From NCBI GenBank assembly GCA_037045055.1, contig JBAOHJ010000001.1, positions 744,001 through 808,000 of the forward strand: a DNA stretch of 64,000 bases, written 5' to 3'. The stretch comes from Phosphoribacter sp037045055 (GTDB lineage Bacteria > Actinomycetota > Actinomycetes > Actinomycetales > Dermatophilaceae). This document shows positions 7,991 through 16,697 of the stretch, in pieces. The position numbers and the translations under genes are program-made. The notes beneath the pieces were generated by a model. That model was not told the origin of the DNA. It did no database searches and saw only the letters and a list, made by a program, of their open reading frames with translations. The first letter of the stretch is position 1, and each line of letters begins with the position of its first letter.

Positions 7991-9437
7991 CGTCGTCTCC
8001 CTCCACCGGATCGGTCGGCCAGTCGCGCAGGGTGGCCTGGAACGCCGCGTGCAGCGCCGCCACCTGCCCGTCCAGGTCGTCGGCCGACCACCCCGGCACG
8101 GGCGGCAGGACCCGCACGTCGACGGTCCCGGACCGCACCACCCGGGCGTGCCGGGGCAGGATCTCGCCGGTGTTGCGCAGCACCACGGGCACCACCGGTA
8201 CCCCGGCCTGGCTGGCCAGGTGGAAGGCGCCCTTGCGGAACGGCGACAGCGTCGGGGTCGGTGAGCGGGTGCCCTCGGGGAAGATGACCAACGAGGTGCC
8301 CGCGCGGACCCGCTCGGCCACCTGGGCCATCGTCACCCGGGCCTTGGCGGAGTCGCTACGGTCGATGTAGGCGGGGTCCAGCAGGGCCGCGCCGAGGATC
8401 GACCGAGGATCCCAGCGGGCCTCCTTCTTGGCCACGACGGTGAACTCGCCGCGCATCAGCGAGGCGAGGATCACCGGGTCGATCGCGCTCTGGTGGTTGG
8501 CCACGACGACCGCGGGTCGAGTGCCGTCCAGGTGCTCGGTCCCCTGGACGCGCACCCGGACGCCGGCGAGGGACAACGCCGCCCGGCAGGCCAGGTCGAC
8601 CGCAGTGGCCACGCCGCGACGGCGGCTGCCGGTGGCCAGCCCGACCGCCAGACCCGAGATGGCGCCGACGTTCATCCCCCACAACGCCGACATGGTCCGC
8701 GCGGCGCCGACGACGTCGCCGCCGAGGGGGTCACGCAGGTCGAGGACCGGCCACCCGAATCGACCCGCGGCGCTGCGCAGCCCGGGGTCCGGGCTCAGGG
8801 CGATCGGGCGACCCACCGAGGACAGGAAGTCGATGTCCTCCACGCCGTTGCCGTAGCCGTAGCTCACCCGCAGGTCCACCTGATGCCCCCGCGCGAAGGC
8901 ACGGACCCCGGCGCCCTTCTCACGACCCCAGCGCATCCGACCGCGGACCGCGCCGGTGAGCACGCCGTCGCGCACCTCCAGCTCGGTGCACACGAGGTGC
9001 TCGATGCCCAGGTCTCGTGCCACGGGCCGGATCTGGTACGCCGTCGCGGCCGACGAGACGACGACGGTGTGGCCGAGTCGCTGGTGGGCCACCACCAGCT
9101 CCCGCGCCTGCCTGCGCATGGTCCGGGCGATCTTCTGGACGAACAGCCGCTCGCCCAGGTCGGCCACGGTGTCCTCGGTCTGCCCCGCCCACGCGGCGAA
9201 GGCCCGATCGCCGCCCTTGGTCGGGTCGCCGCCGAGGTAGACCCCGTCGACGGCTGCGGCGATGGTGCGGGCCACCTCACGCAGCCCGACCTGGCCGTGC
9301 CGGACCTGGTCGGCGAGGAAGACGTTGGCGGTGAAGCCCGCCACGAGGGTGCCGTCGAGGTCGAAGAACGCACCCACGCCCGGGCCGTGCGGCCCCGCCG
9401 CGAGCCGGGCCAGGTGCTCAGGCAGGTCCACGGCCAT
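7983..9437 (-). CDS. plsC: Two-domain HAD-IB phosphatase / 1-acylglycerol-3-phosphate acyltransferase
   Basis: 484 residues with two domains. Residues 20-240 form a HAD-IB phosphatase-like domain: nucleophile motif FFDLDGT at 24-30, a VVSSAAT motif II near 127, and YGNGVEDIDFL near 195. Residues 295-460 form a PlsC acyltransferase: NHQSAID at 314-320 and FPEGTRS at 386-392. PlsC acylates lysophosphatidate to phosphatidate; the HAD domain could act on a phosphate of a lipid intermediate, but that is not shown. Mycobacterium tuberculosis has the same fusion (Rv2483c) next to plsB2 and a WS/DGAT gene, so the arrangement is conserved. It overlaps plsB by 20 bp and gpsA by 8 bp. Confidence 0.93.
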   Translation of the reverse strand: MAVDLPEHLARLAAGPHGPGVGAFFDLDGTLVAGFTANVFLADQVRHGQVGLREVARTIAAAVDGVYLGGDPTKGGDRAFAAWAGQTEDTVADLGERLFVQKIARTMRRQARELVVAHQRLGHTVVVSSAATAYQIRPVARDLGIEHLVCTELEVRDGVLTGAVRGRMRWGREKGAGVRAFARGHQVDLRVSYGYGNGVEDIDFLSSVGRPIALSPDPGLRSAAGRFGWPVLDLRDPLGGDVVGAARTMSALWGMNVGAISGLAVGLATGSRRRGVATAVDLACRAALSLAGVRVRVQGTEHLDGTRPAVVVANHQSAIDPVILASLMRGEFTVVAKKEARWDPRSILGAALLDPAYIDRSDSAKARVTMAQVAERVRAGTSLVIFPEGTRSPTPTLSPFRKGAFHLASQAGVPVVPVVLRNTGEILPRHARVVRSGTVDVRVLPPVPGWSADDLDGQVAALHAAFQATLRDWPTDPVEGDDDA

Positions 9438-11376
9438 CCTCCACCGCGGCGCGGGCGAGCTCGGCGATCGAGCGCAGGCGCCGGACGACCTCGGCGATCT
9501 CGGCCCGGAAGGCCCTGCGCCGCTCGGCCAGGCTCAGCGGCGGGTCGGGCGTGCGGTCATCGGGCCCCTGCCGCCCCGAGCCCTCGGTCGCACCGCCTGG
9601 GTGGTCGGGGACCGCACCGGGGGCCGTGGCCTCGAGCAGGCCCCGGTGGCCGGCGAGCTTGAGACCGGTGCGGAACAGCTCGAGGGACACCGACTCGGCG
9701 CTGGCGATCCGACGTTGCAGCTCCCACTGCCGCCCGACGTCGAGGGCGTCGGTCAACAGCAGGTCCTGCGCCGCGGCGTCCAGGTCGGCGTCGCCGGCGG
9801 CGGCCAGCCGGTCGGCCAGGACGAGGTAGGCATCCAGGAACGGGCCGAGGACGAGGTGGGCGAGGTACGGGCGGGCCAGGGCCAGGGTGCGCATCGCCTC
9901 GTCGGCGCTGAGCCGACCGCCGCCGTCGGGCACCAGCAGCGCCAGCTCGGCGCGCAGGTCGGTCTCGAACTCCCGGCGCGGGGGGAAGAAGAACTCGAAC
10001 TTGAGCAGGTCGCGCAGCTGCAGCGCCTGACGCCACCCCACCGTGACGCCGTCCACGACGGTGCCGTCCGGGCCGGGCGGGGCGGTCCCGGCCGCGAGCA
10101 GGGCGACCTCGCCGATCGCCCGCTCGACGAGGATGTGGATCACCGTGTTGCGGTAGAAGGCGGCGACGAGGTGCTGGCCCGGCGCGATCCGCCAGACCGG
10201 TTCGGTGCCCGCGTCGTAGCAGGTGAGCACGCCCGAGGCGACCAGCTCCTGCAGCGCGCGGCGGATCGTCGAGCGGTCGGTGAGGGTCGCCGCCCCGGCC
10301 ACCGGCCACCGTCGTGCGGCGACGTACGCCGCCAGCGGGGACACCGTGTCGAGGACCCGCTCGAAGCTCAGGGCCCGGTCGGCGCCCAGCAGGGCCAGGC
10401 AGACGATCGCCGTCACGGTGACCGGGGTGGCCCTGTTGATCCGGTGGCTGGCGTCCAGGGCGACCCGCTCCACTGCCCGGGTGGTGTCGTTGCCCTCGGC
10501 GCGCATCGCCTGCGTCCGTTCGCGCAGCGGGATCGGGTCGCCGACGGTGAGGTAGGCCCGGCCGAGGCGCTGCTGCTGCGAGCGGGCGAAGGAGACCAGC
10601 CACCGCCAGTCCTCCGGCCGCTTGCGTCCACCGCGCGCTTCGTCGGTCATCCGGCCGACCTCGTGCAGTTGGTCGTAGACGATGGAGACCGGCACGAGCA
10701 TGACGTCGGGCGCCTCGGGGCCGGCCTGCTCGGCGGCGTCCACGAGGTAGCGCAGGATCCCGTGCACCGGGGGGCGCAGCTTGCCGGTGCGGGTGCGCCC
10801 GCCCTCGATCGACCACGACAGGTTGGCCCGGTTGCGCACCAGGTGGGCGATGTAGCCGCGCAGGGTCACCCGGTACAGGGGCGCGTCGCGGGTGGCCCGG
10901 CGGATGAAGATGATCCCGGTGCGGCTGGCCAGGCGCCCGATCCCCGGCAGGTCGAGGTTGGCCCCGCCGAAGGTGAACGTCGGCGAGAACCGCCGGGCGG
11001 CCAACGCCTGCGGGAGCACCCACCCGTCGAGGTAGGACCGGTGCGAGAACACGAAGGCCAGGCTGTGCTGGCGATCCAGCTCGCGCAGCCGGGCGAGGTC
11101 CTCGTCGTCGACGAGCACGTCGTGGGCCCGCAGCATCCAGGCGCCGAACCTGTTCCACGACCTGGTCACCGTCTCGGAATGCGAGGCGAGCATCTCGGCA
11201 AGGTAGGCCCGTGCTTCGGTGCGCACCTGGGTGGGCGGCAGTGCGTGCGCGGCGGCATACCGGGTCAGGGTCGCGTCGAGCGCGGGGTCCTGCAGGAGCC
11301 GCTCCGGGTCGGTGAGCACCGCCGAGTCGCCCCGGGTGCGACTGCGGCGGCCGGCCGTCGCGGGCAGCAGCCTCAT
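9418..11376 (-). CDS. plsB: Glycerol-3-phosphate acyltransferase, PlsB type
   Basis: 652 residues from the ATG at 11376 (MRLLPATAGRR). Upstream in-frame codons back to 11478 encode Arg/Pro-rich sequence with no family similarity. The G3P acyltransferase blocks are clear: block I HRSYLDG at 112-118, GGANL near 137-141, and the substrate-binding block EGGRTRTGKLRPP at 191-203. It transfers the first acyl chain to sn-glycerol-3-phosphate. It is the first gene of the lipid operon and its stop lies 20 bp inside the HAD-PlsC gene. A long C-terminal region of about 300 residues after the catalytic domain is normal for PlsB. Confidence 0.93.
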   Translation of the reverse strand: MRLLPATAGRRSRTRGDSAVLTDPERLLQDPALDATLTRYAAAHALPPTQVRTEARAYLAEMLASHSETVTRSWNRFGAWMLRAHDVLVDDEDLARLRELDRQHSLAFVFSHRSYLDGWVLPQALAARRFSPTFTFGGANLDLPGIGRLASRTGIIFIRRATRDAPLYRVTLRGYIAHLVRNRANLSWSIEGGRTRTGKLRPPVHGILRYLVDAAEQAGPEAPDVMLVPVSIVYDQLHEVGRMTDEARGGRKRPEDWRWLVSFARSQQQRLGRAYLTVGDPIPLRERTQAMRAEGNDTTRAVERVALDASHRINRATPVTVTAIVCLALLGADRALSFERVLDTVSPLAAYVAARRWPVAGAATLTDRSTIRRALQELVASGVLTCYDAGTEPVWRIAPGQHLVAAFYRNTVIHILVERAIGEVALLAAGTAPPGPDGTVVDGVTVGWRQALQLRDLLKFEFFFPPRREFETDLRAELALLVPDGGGRLSADEAMRTLALARPYLAHLVLGPFLDAYLVLADRLAAAGDADLDAAAQDLLLTDALDVGRQWELQRRIASAESVSLELFRTGLKLAGHRGLLEATAPGAVPDHPGGATEGSGRQGPDDRTPDPPLSLAERRRAFRAEIAEVVRRLRSIAELARAAVEDGRGPA

Positions 11377-11526
11377 GCCGGGCCGCCACGGCGCCGGGCG
11401 CGCAGCACGATGCCGGCCCTGGTCCTCGCCACCCCTCGCGTCACTCGCACAGGAATAGCGGACCCGCGGCTGGCGCACAAGCGTCGGGGGGGTGAGTCCG
11501 CTGCCGGACGGCCGGGCGCGAGCGGA

Positions 11527-12378
11527 TTAGAGCAGGTGGTCGGGGACCGGCGGGGGCACCTCACCGAACCGGGCGAGCAGCCCCGCGCCACCGAGGACCA
11601 GGACGAACCCGACCGCCGCCACCCACCACCACCCCGGCCTGGCGGAGTCGCCCTCCCAGAGCACGCCGAGGGCGGCGCCCAACACGGTCTCGGTGCCGAC
11701 CAGGGCACCGGTGGCCGCCACCACGGACGCTCGCTGGAACGCGGCCGCCGACAGGGCCAGCCCGAGCCCGCCGAGCAGCGGCACCGACCAGGCCAACGAG
11801 TCCCCCACCAAGGCAGCCGGGTCGAACGATCCCACCCCACGCACCGCGACGGCCAGCAATCCGAAGGACACCCCGGACAGGGTCGCCAGCAGCACGCCGG
11901 ACCGCGGCCCACGGCCGCGGGTGGCCACCACCCCGGACAGCCCGACCACCGCCAGCCCGGCCACCTGGACGACCGACCGGGCGGTCGGGGTGAGGGCGGT
12001 GTCCGCCGACCCGTCCAGCGCCGAGGCCGCGAGGATGACCAGTCCGCCGAAGACCGCCGCGACGGCAGCCACGTCGCGACGGTGCAGGCGCTCGCCGAGC
12101 ACCACCGCGGCCAGCCCGGCGGTCACGGCCAGGCTCGCGGCCCGGCCCGACTGGACCAGGAAGACCGGCAGCGAGCGCAACGCCAACGCGGCACTGGCGA
12201 AGCCGAGCAGCACCAGGACCATTGCCGCGAGGTATGCCGGCCGGCGCAGCAGGCGAGCCAGCAGCCCGACGTCCAGCCCGGGCACCGCGCTCACCTCGCG
12301 GGCCGCGCGCGCCTGCAACAGCACCCCGGTGCCGCTGCACACCGCGGATGCCAGGATCAGCAGCAGGCTGGTCGGCAT
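11527..12378 (-). CDS. DMT-superfamily (EamA/NIPA-like) multi-pass membrane protein
   Basis: 283 residues, strongly hydrophobic throughout with about nine to ten predicted membrane segments. The sequence LLILASAVCSGTGVLLQARAA at the start and the internal GLAAVVLGERLHRRDVAA and TGALVGTETVLGAALGVL segments are typical of the two-repeat DMT fold, where a GE motif ends a half-repeat. Substrate unknown. The ATG at 12378 is directly preceded by GGAGG with essentially no spacer, so the true start or mode of initiation is uncertain. The gene ends 150 bp before plsB on the same strand. Confidence 0.75.
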   Translation of the reverse strand: MPTSLLLILASAVCSGTGVLLQARAAREVSAVPGLDVGLLARLLRRPAYLAAMVLVLLGFASAALALRSLPVFLVQSGRAASLAVTAGLAAVVLGERLHRRDVAAVAAVFGGLVILAASALDGSADTALTPTARSVVQVAGLAVVGLSGVVATRGRGPRSGVLLATLSGVSFGLLAVAVRGVGSFDPAALVGDSLAWSVPLLGGLGLALSAAAFQRASVVAATGALVGTETVLGAALGVLWEGDSARPGWWWVAAVGFVLVLGGAGLLARFGEVPPPVPDHLL

Positions 12379-12489
12379 CCTCCGCCTTCGTGTCGTCGGC
12401 CACGGCGTGGCACGGGGTCGGTCGCGACGTGCGGCGGACCGGATCGGCCCGGCCCGGCGCGGCGATACGAGGCTATCCTCGCCGGCGGC

Positions 12490-13725
12490 TCAACTGGCCA
12501 GCACGCCCATCCCCACGGCATACGTGACGACGAGCAGCCCGCCGGCGCTCAGGGCGAGGATCGCCCGCCGGGCCGGCCGGGAGCGGTCCGCGAGCCATAG
12601 CCCGCCGGCGGCGAACGCCGGGAAGGCGGCCAGGGCGTAGCGGCCGCACCCGATGAAGCTGCTCGTGCCGAGCAGGGGGATCGCGATGACGACGGCCGTT
12701 TAGGCGGCATACCCCCACCCCAACCGGCGGCGCACCAACGGCACCAGCGCCACCACGAGGCCCGCGGCAATGGCGTTCACGGTGAGGATCGGGGCGGCGC
12801 TGGATCCGTCGCGCAGCGCCTCGACGTACTGGTGCTTCAGCCAGGTGCTCGGTCCGACCCCCTGGTCCCAACCGGGTGCCCCCTCGACCCGCACGAACGC
12901 CAGCGGGTCGCCGAAGCTCACCCACAGGTAAGTCATCCACGCTCCCAGCCCGCCGATGGACACCGCCGGGAGCAGATCCCGGCCTCGCAGCCTCGGCACA
13001 GCCCGGGCCAGCGCCCGCAGCGAGAGCGGCCCGGGCCGGCTCGCCCCGGACCCCGGGGCCATCGACTCGCCGGTCTGGGCCCGACGCTCCACGGTCCGCA
13101 GCAGCAGGCCGACGGTCACCGCGATGCCGACCGGCCGGCAGCCGGTCGCGACCGCGCCGAGCACCCCGGCGGCCAACAGGTGGTCACGCTCGAGCAGCAC
13201 GAACGCCCCGACGGCGGCGGCGAGGAACAGCGCGTCGCCGTAGACCATCCCGTAGAGGTAGACCCCGAAGGGGTAGAGGACCAGGCCCCACACGGCATAC
13301 CGGGCCGCGCCCGGGGACAGCCGCATGCGAGCCCAGCGCCGGAAGCACGCGATCGCGAGGAGCCCACAGGCCAGGCTGACCAGGTGAGCGGCGACCGCGG
13401 CGTTGCCGACGAGCGCGGCCATGGCGCGCACGACCATCGGGTAGGCCGGGAAGAAGGCCACCGGGGACTGCTGGCCGGGGATGTAGTGATAGCCCTCGGT
13501 GGCGATGCCGAGGTACCAGTCGCTGTCCCAGCGGGCGAACTTGTCGACCCAGAAGGGGCCGGCGATGTCGGCGTCCAGGTGGGTCACCAGGGCAGCCGCG
13601 CGCAGCGGGCTGCTCTGCCCCAGCACGAGTACCCCGGCCAGGGTCAGGTAGCCCAGGACGTAGCCCAGCACCAGGGAGCGGGTGGAACGCAGCCGGCGGG
13701 TCAGACCAGCCGAGACCGCGTGCAC
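12490..13725 (-). pseudogene. PIG-V-like (GT-C) glycosyltransferase gene with an in-frame TAA stop
   Basis: From the GTG at 13725 the frame encodes 341 residues and stops at a TAA at 12700-12702. The same frame continues for 69 codons to a TGA at 12490-12492 and stays homologous to the neighbouring intact paralogue (13811-15088): VVIAIPLLGTSSFIGCGRY aligns with VVLGIPVLGTKDFLGCGRY. The TAA falls opposite the Tyr of LAYC in the paralogue, so one base change from TAC or TAT explains it. Shared signatures are RWDSDWYLGIA, QSPVAFFPAYPM and YGMVYGDALFL. Loss of the last membrane segments probably inactivates the protein, unless the base is a sequencing error. The GTG start is supported by TACACT 7 nt upstream. 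Confidence 0.8.
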
Positions 13726-13732
13726 GGGCGGC

Positions 13733-13738
13733 AGTGTA
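13733..13738 (-). promoter_or_regulatory. Putative -10 element of the interrupted PIG-V-like gene
   Basis: TACACT on the minus strand, ending 7 nt before the GTG at 13725; leaderless arrangement within the 85-bp gap between the divergent paralogues. Confidence 0.4.
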
Positions 13739-13779
13739 GCCACGAGACCGACCGGCCCGAGGCCGATTCGGCTCGGTGT

Positions 13780-13785
13780 TAGCCT
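13780..13785 (+). promoter_or_regulatory. Putative -10 element of the PIG-V / GT2 / deacetylase operon
   Basis: TAGCCT 25 nt upstream of the ATG at 13811, followed by an AAGGAGGG ribosome-binding site. This operon would have a short leader, unlike its divergent partner. Confidence 0.35.
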
Positions 13786-13810
13786 TCGCACGGCCGAAGG
13801 AGGGATCGGT

Positions 13811-15088
13811 ATGGCACGACCCCGGGTGTTCCCCACGGGGACCGACCGGGAGCCGGGGGGCGTCACCCGCGTACGCTCCGGACCGGCGCTCACCCCGCTG
13901 ACCGTGACCCTGGCGTTCGTGCTCGGCTACCTCGTGGTCGGACTGGTCAGCCTGTGGGGGGCGTCGTCGGCGCCCCCGCAGAGCACGGTGACCGAGTCGC
14001 CCTGGCTGAACGCGTGGATCCGCTACGACTCCGACTGGTACCTCGGCATCGCCCAGCACGGCTACTACTTCGCCACCGATCGTCAGTCGCCGGTGGCCTT
14101 CTTCCCGGCGTACCCGATGCTGGTGCGGCTGCTCGCGCCGGTGCTCGGCGGCCCCGAGCTGGCCGGTCACCTGATCACCGTCGGATGCGGGCTGGGGTCC
14201 ACCCTGCTGTTCGCCCGCTGGGTGCGCCCCCGCCTGGGTGGGTCCGCTCGGTGGACGTCGGTCGCCGTGCTCCTTCTCTACCCGTATGCCGTGTTCCTCT
14301 ACGGGGCCGTGTACGGCGACGCGCTGTTCCTGGTGTGTGTCCTGGGCGCCTTCACCCTGCTGGAGGGACGTCGGTACTGGGCCGCCGGGCTGCTCGCCGC
14401 GGTGGCGACCGCTGGGCGGCCGGTGGGGGTGGCCATCGCGGTCGGGCTCGTCGTGCGGATGCTGGAGCTGCGCGCCCAGGACGCGGCAACGCCCGATCGT
14501 CCCGATGGTCGCCCCGGTCCGGCAGTGCCGACGCCGCCGTCCGCGGGACCCGCGCTGGGCGCGCTGTGGCGCCAGGTGCCCGCGCTGCGGGCCCGTCACT
14601 ACCTCGTGCTGCTGTCCTTGGGGGGTATCGGCGGATGGTGCCTGTGGTTGTGGTCGACCTATGGGGACCCGTTCGCCTTTCTCACCGCCGAAGCCACCTG
14701 GGCGCAGGGAGCCGGGCCGAAGACCTGGTCGAAGGTGGCCTTCTTCGGGGCGTTGGTCAAGGCGCCCCTGAGCATCCGCATCGTCCTGCTCGCGCAGGCC
14801 GTGGTGACGGTCCTTGCGGTCCTGACAATCCGCCAAGTGTGGCGTCGGTTCGGGTGGGGGTACCTCGCCTACTGCCTGGTGGTGCTGGGCATCCCGGTGC
14901 TGGGCACCAAGGACTTCCTCGGCTGCGGTCGGTACGTCATCGCGGCGTTCCCGGTGCTGGCGGCGGGTGCGGCGTGGCTCGCCGACTCCAGGCGCGCGCG
15001 GTGGGTGCGCCCGGTGTGCCTCACGGTGAGCGGCACGGGCCTGTTGGTCGCGTCGTACTACTTCGGACAAGGGATCCTCATCTCGTGA
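13811..15088 (+). CDS. PIG-V-like polytopic mannosyltransferase / GT-C glycosyltransferase
   Basis: 425 residues. The start ATG is preceded by AAGGAGGG at good spacing. After a first membrane segment (LTVTLAFVLGYLVVGLVSLW), RYDSDWYLGIAQHGYYF and QSPVAFFPAYPMLVR form the luminal acidic loop of PIG-V-type GT-C enzymes, which use a polyprenyl-phosphate sugar donor outside the membrane. Further membrane segments follow to the C-terminus. In eukaryotes PIG-V mannosylates GPI anchors; the bacterial acceptors are unknown. The TGA overlaps the GTG of the GT2 gene (GTGA, 15085-15088). Because that GT2 is of the polyprenyl-phosphate type, this protein is the natural candidate to use its product. Confidence 0.85.
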   Translation: MARPRVFPTGTDREPGGVTRVRSGPALTPLTVTLAFVLGYLVVGLVSLWGASSAPPQSTVTESPWLNAWIRYDSDWYLGIAQHGYYFATDRQSPVAFFPAYPMLVRLLAPVLGGPELAGHLITVGCGLGSTLLFARWVRPRLGGSARWTSVAVLLLYPYAVFLYGAVYGDALFLVCVLGAFTLLEGRRYWAAGLLAAVATAGRPVGVAIAVGLVVRMLELRAQDAATPDRPDGRPGPAVPTPPSAGPALGALWRQVPALRARHYLVLLSLGGIGGWCLWLWSTYGDPFAFLTAEATWAQGAGPKTWSKVAFFGALVKAPLSIRIVLLAQAVVTVLAVLTIRQVWRRFGWGYLAYCLVVLGIPVLGTKDFLGCGRYVIAAFPVLAAGAAWLADSRRARWVRPVCLTVSGTGLLVASYYFGQGILIS

Positions 15089-15849
15089 AACGACCGGAGA
15101 CCCCTCACTTCGCCAAACTGTCGATCTTTTTCCCGATGTGGAACGAGCAGGACTACATCCGGCGGACCCTCGCCGCTGCGACGGACGTGTGCCAGCTGCT
15201 CATGGAGCACAACGACATCGGCGACTACGAGCTCATCGTCGTCGACGACGCCTCGACCGACGACACCGCCCGACTGGCCGACGAGATCGCCGCTGCCGAC
15301 CCCCATGTCGTGGTCGTGCACCACCCGGTGAACCGCAAGCTCGGCGGCAGCATCAAGACGGGCCTGGCCACCGCCACCGGGGATCTCGTCCTGTACACCG
15401 ACGCCGACCTCCCGTTCGAGATGATCGAGCTGGTCAAGGCGATCCGGGTGTTGCGCCACTACGACGCCGATCTGGTCAGCGCCTACCGCCATGACCGCAC
15501 CAGCGAGGGCCCACGCCGGGCGGTGTACTCCTGGGGATACAACTGGTTGGTCACGCGGGCCTTCGGCATCCACGTCCGCGACGTCAACTTCGCCTTCAAG
15601 CTCTGCCGTCGCAGCATGCTGGAGCAGATCGAGCTGTCCAGCGAGGGGTCGTTCATCGACGCCGAGCTGGTCATCCGAGCCAGCCGGATGGGCTTGCGGA
15701 TCATGCAGATCGGCGTCGACTACTTCCCCCGCACCCGCGGGGTGTCCACGCTCTCCTCGACCGCGGTGATCCGCACGATGCTGCGAGAGATGCGCCAGCT
15801 GCGCGGCGAGCTCAAGCGGGTCGGTCCGCCCACGGACCCGGGCCGGTGA
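15085..15849 (+). CDS. GT2 glycosyltransferase, polyprenyl-phosphate sugar synthase type
   Basis: 254 residues, GTG start inside the stop of the previous gene. It is a compact GT-A enzyme: LSIFFPMWNEQDYI opens the fold, LIVVDDASTDDT is the nucleotide-binding region, GGSIKTGLATATGD precedes the DxD-like metal site YTDADLPFE, and FAFKLCRR follows. It lacks C-terminal membrane segments, like DPM1-type and PpgS-type enzymes that load a sugar onto polyprenyl phosphate at the inner membrane face. The sugar cannot be read from sequence; the downstream deacetylase points to an N-acetylhexosamine. Its last four bases (ATGA) overlap the deacetylase start. Confidence 0.87.
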   Translation: MKRPETPHFAKLSIFFPMWNEQDYIRRTLAAATDVCQLLMEHNDIGDYELIVVDDASTDDTARLADEIAAADPHVVVVHHPVNRKLGGSIKTGLATATGDLVLYTDADLPFEMIELVKAIRVLRHYDADLVSAYRHDRTSEGPRRAVYSWGYNWLVTRAFGIHVRDVNFAFKLCRRSMLEQIELSSEGSFIDAELVIRASRMGLRIMQIGVDYFPRTRGVSTLSSTAVIRTMLREMRQLRGELKRVGPPTDPGR

Positions 15850-16697
15850 CGGCCCGGGCCCTGGTCGTGACCGCCGACGACCTCGGGCTGACCGTCGGGG
15901 TCAACCGGGGCATCCGGCGGGCCCATCTCGACGGGATCGTCACGGCGACCTCGCTGTTGGCGGTCGGGGGAGCCTTCGACGATGCGGTCCGGATGCTGCG
16001 CGTGACGCCCACCCTCGACGCGGGCGTGCACCTGGCGCTGGTCGGCGAGGACCCCCCCGTGCTGACCGCCACCGAGGTCCCGACCCTGGTGGACCGCCGC
16101 GGCCGGTTCCCGCTGACCTACCGGCAGTTCCTCGTCCGTGCGGCGACCGGCCGGGTCGACGACGCGGACGTGCGCCGGGAGCTGCAGGCCCAGCTGGCGA
16201 GGGTGCGCGCGGGCGGCATACCGGTCACTCACCTGGACACCCACCAGCACGTGCACCTGTGGCCCACAGTCGCCTCCGCCGTGCTCGACCTGGCCGCTGA
16301 GCACGGCATCGGTCACGTTCGGCTGCCCCGATCCCACCGGGCCGGCCCGGTGTCCCTGGGGGTCAACGCGCTGTCGGTGGCGCTCGGGCGGCAACTGCGC
16401 CGACGGGGCCTGCCCGTGGCGGACTACGCCGGGCTGGACGAGGCGGGGGCCATGGACCGCGGCGCGATCGGGCGGGCGCTGGCGGACCTGGCCTGGCGCC
16501 GGGCCCGCGGCCAGCGGGCCTTCGCGGAGATCAACGTGCACCCCGGCGAGGTGGACGCGGACTCGGCCCGGTTCGCGTGGGGGTACCGCTGGGCGCAGGA
16601 GCTGGCCGCGCTCGTGGACCCGGGGACCGCCCGAGACGTGGCCGCGGCGGGTTTCGCGCTGGTCGCCTTCTCCGGCCTTCCGGGACGTCCGCGGTGA
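15846..16697 (+). CDS. YdjC/ChbG/HpnK-family carbohydrate deacetylase (NaxD-like)
   Basis: 283 residues. ADDLGLTVGVN near residues 10-20 carries the paired Asp, GVHLAL near 60 and THLDTHQHVH near 125-134 supply the metal-binding histidines, and EINVHPGEV is near 220. All are hallmarks of the YdjC family, which removes N-acetyl groups from amino sugars. Family members include ChbG (chitooligosaccharides), HpnK (hopanoid genes) and Francisella NaxD, which deacetylates undecaprenyl-phosphate N-acetylgalactosamine. Following directly after a polyprenyl-phosphate-type GT2, a NaxD-like role is the best guess here. It overlaps both neighbours by 4 bp. Confidence 0.85.
   Translation: MTARALVVTADDLGLTVGVNRGIRRAHLDGIVTATSLLAVGGAFDDAVRMLRVTPTLDAGVHLALVGEDPPVLTATEVPTLVDRRGRFPLTYRQFLVRAATGRVDDADVRRELQAQLARVRAGGIPVTHLDTHQHVHLWPTVASAVLDLAAEHGIGHVRLPRSHRAGPVSLGVNALSVALGRQLRRRGLPVADYAGLDEAGAMDRGAIGRALADLAWRRARGQRAFAEINVHPGEVDADSARFAWGYRWAQELAALVDPGTARDVAAAGFALVAFSGLPGRPR

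Noticed and set aside
9262..12600. Plus-strand open frame of over 1100 codons opposite plsB and the DMT gene
   Set aside because: Antisense shadow; the minus-strand frames have clear catalytic motifs and normal codon use.
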